From positions 1 to 22,062 of the forward strand of contig DHMN01000058.1 of the NCBI GenBank assembly GCA_002405805.1: 22,062 bases of DNA, read 5' to 3'. Of the stretch, positions 22,039-22,062 are shown piece after piece. Each line of letters starts with the position of its first letter. The stretch's first letter is position 1. This DNA comes from Cyanobacteria bacterium UBA4641. GTDB lineage: Bacteria > Cyanobacteriota > Vampirovibrionia > Gastranaerophilales > Gastranaerophilaceae. The notes under the pieces were generated by a model. That model worked only from the letters and a program-made list of their open reading frames with translations, was not told the origin of the DNA and searched no databases. The translations under genes were made by a program, and so were the position numbers.

Positions 22039-22062
22039 CCCCTCGCCCTTAAAATAAGGGAG
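22039..22062. repeat. GC-rich palindromic intergenic repeat, copy 3 (cut by window end)
   Basis: CCCCTCGCCCTT, a 5-base loop, then AAGGGAG at the last base. The layout equals copy 2, and the expected GAGGG arm would lie outside the window. Confidence 0.55.

Larger units (their letters stand above)
21733..22062. other. Gene-free region with intergenic repeats
   Basis: About 330 bases without a credible reading frame, tRNA or rRNA. It contains two GTCATT-type elements in inverted orientation (21742-21766 and 21941-21958), one complete GC-rich palindrome (21814-21853) and the start of another at the window's right edge. This looks like a repeat-collecting intergenic space. Confidence 0.6.

Noticed and set aside
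1..22062. tRNA, rRNA or insertion sequence
   Set aside because: The intergenic gaps were read on both strands for T-arm/acceptor patterns, rRNA motifs and transposase-like proteins; none was found.

Overview
The window is AT-rich, densely coded bacterial DNA with 19 protein genes supported on both strands, no rRNA or tRNA, no CRISPR array and no insertion sequence. Heptose-kinase-like and O-antigen-ligase-like genes point to a Gram-negative-type (diderm) cell envelope. Three proteins of unknown function carry an N-terminal leader of the 'MNIQ..., ...FTGN' kind, which I associate from memory with gut Melainabacteria/Vampirovibrionia (Gastranaerophilales). That assignment is an inference (about 0.6); no marker gene here settles it.

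Layout. 1-140: the edge of a palindromic intergenic repeat and a terminator-like hairpin. 141-1130 (+): PAP2 membrane phosphatase, overlapping tail-to-tail with an unknown protein (1113-1610, -). 1816-4887 (+): a tight operon of yebC, a GAF-GGDEF diguanylate cyclase, tsaE and tsaB, followed by an unknown 457-residue protein (4926-6299). 6398-6670 (+): a double zinc-ribbon protein with its own promoter and terminator. 6730-7038 (-) and 7243-7647 (+): small unknown proteins. 7639-10549 (-): an envelope operon of heptose-kinase-like PfkB kinase, DUF4330 membrane protein and O-antigen-ligase-like protein. 10776-13543 (-): the glycine cleavage genes gcvT-gcvH-gcvPA, without gcvPB. 13621-18142 (-): a 1,300-residue double UvrD-type helicase overlapping a RecB/Cas4-like iron-sulphur nuclease, resembling an AddAB system cut at unusual places. 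18290-18511 (+): a small winged-helix protein. 18650-20527 (+): a protein with an intact but interrupted RelA/SpoT synthetase signature plus a small unknown partner. 20611-21690 (+): a DnaJ with half a zinc finger. 21691-22062: non-coding DNA with palindromic and GTCATT-type repeats.

The most interesting structure: (1) three intergenic sites share the two-part element TTTAG(G)CAATT, exactly 13 bases, ATACTTTATATA. They lie before a Met/Gly-rich protein gene, before the RelA-like gene, and before a short gene-less stretch that ends in a strong terminator and is therefore a candidate small RNA. (2) The RelA-like protein and its small neighbour could be an alarmone-type toxin and antitoxin, or a stress-signalling pair. 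(3) A perfect 13-bp inverted repeat covers the ribosome binding site of dnaJ. (4) The helicase/nuclease pair keeps a visibly dead helicase half fused in front of a live one.
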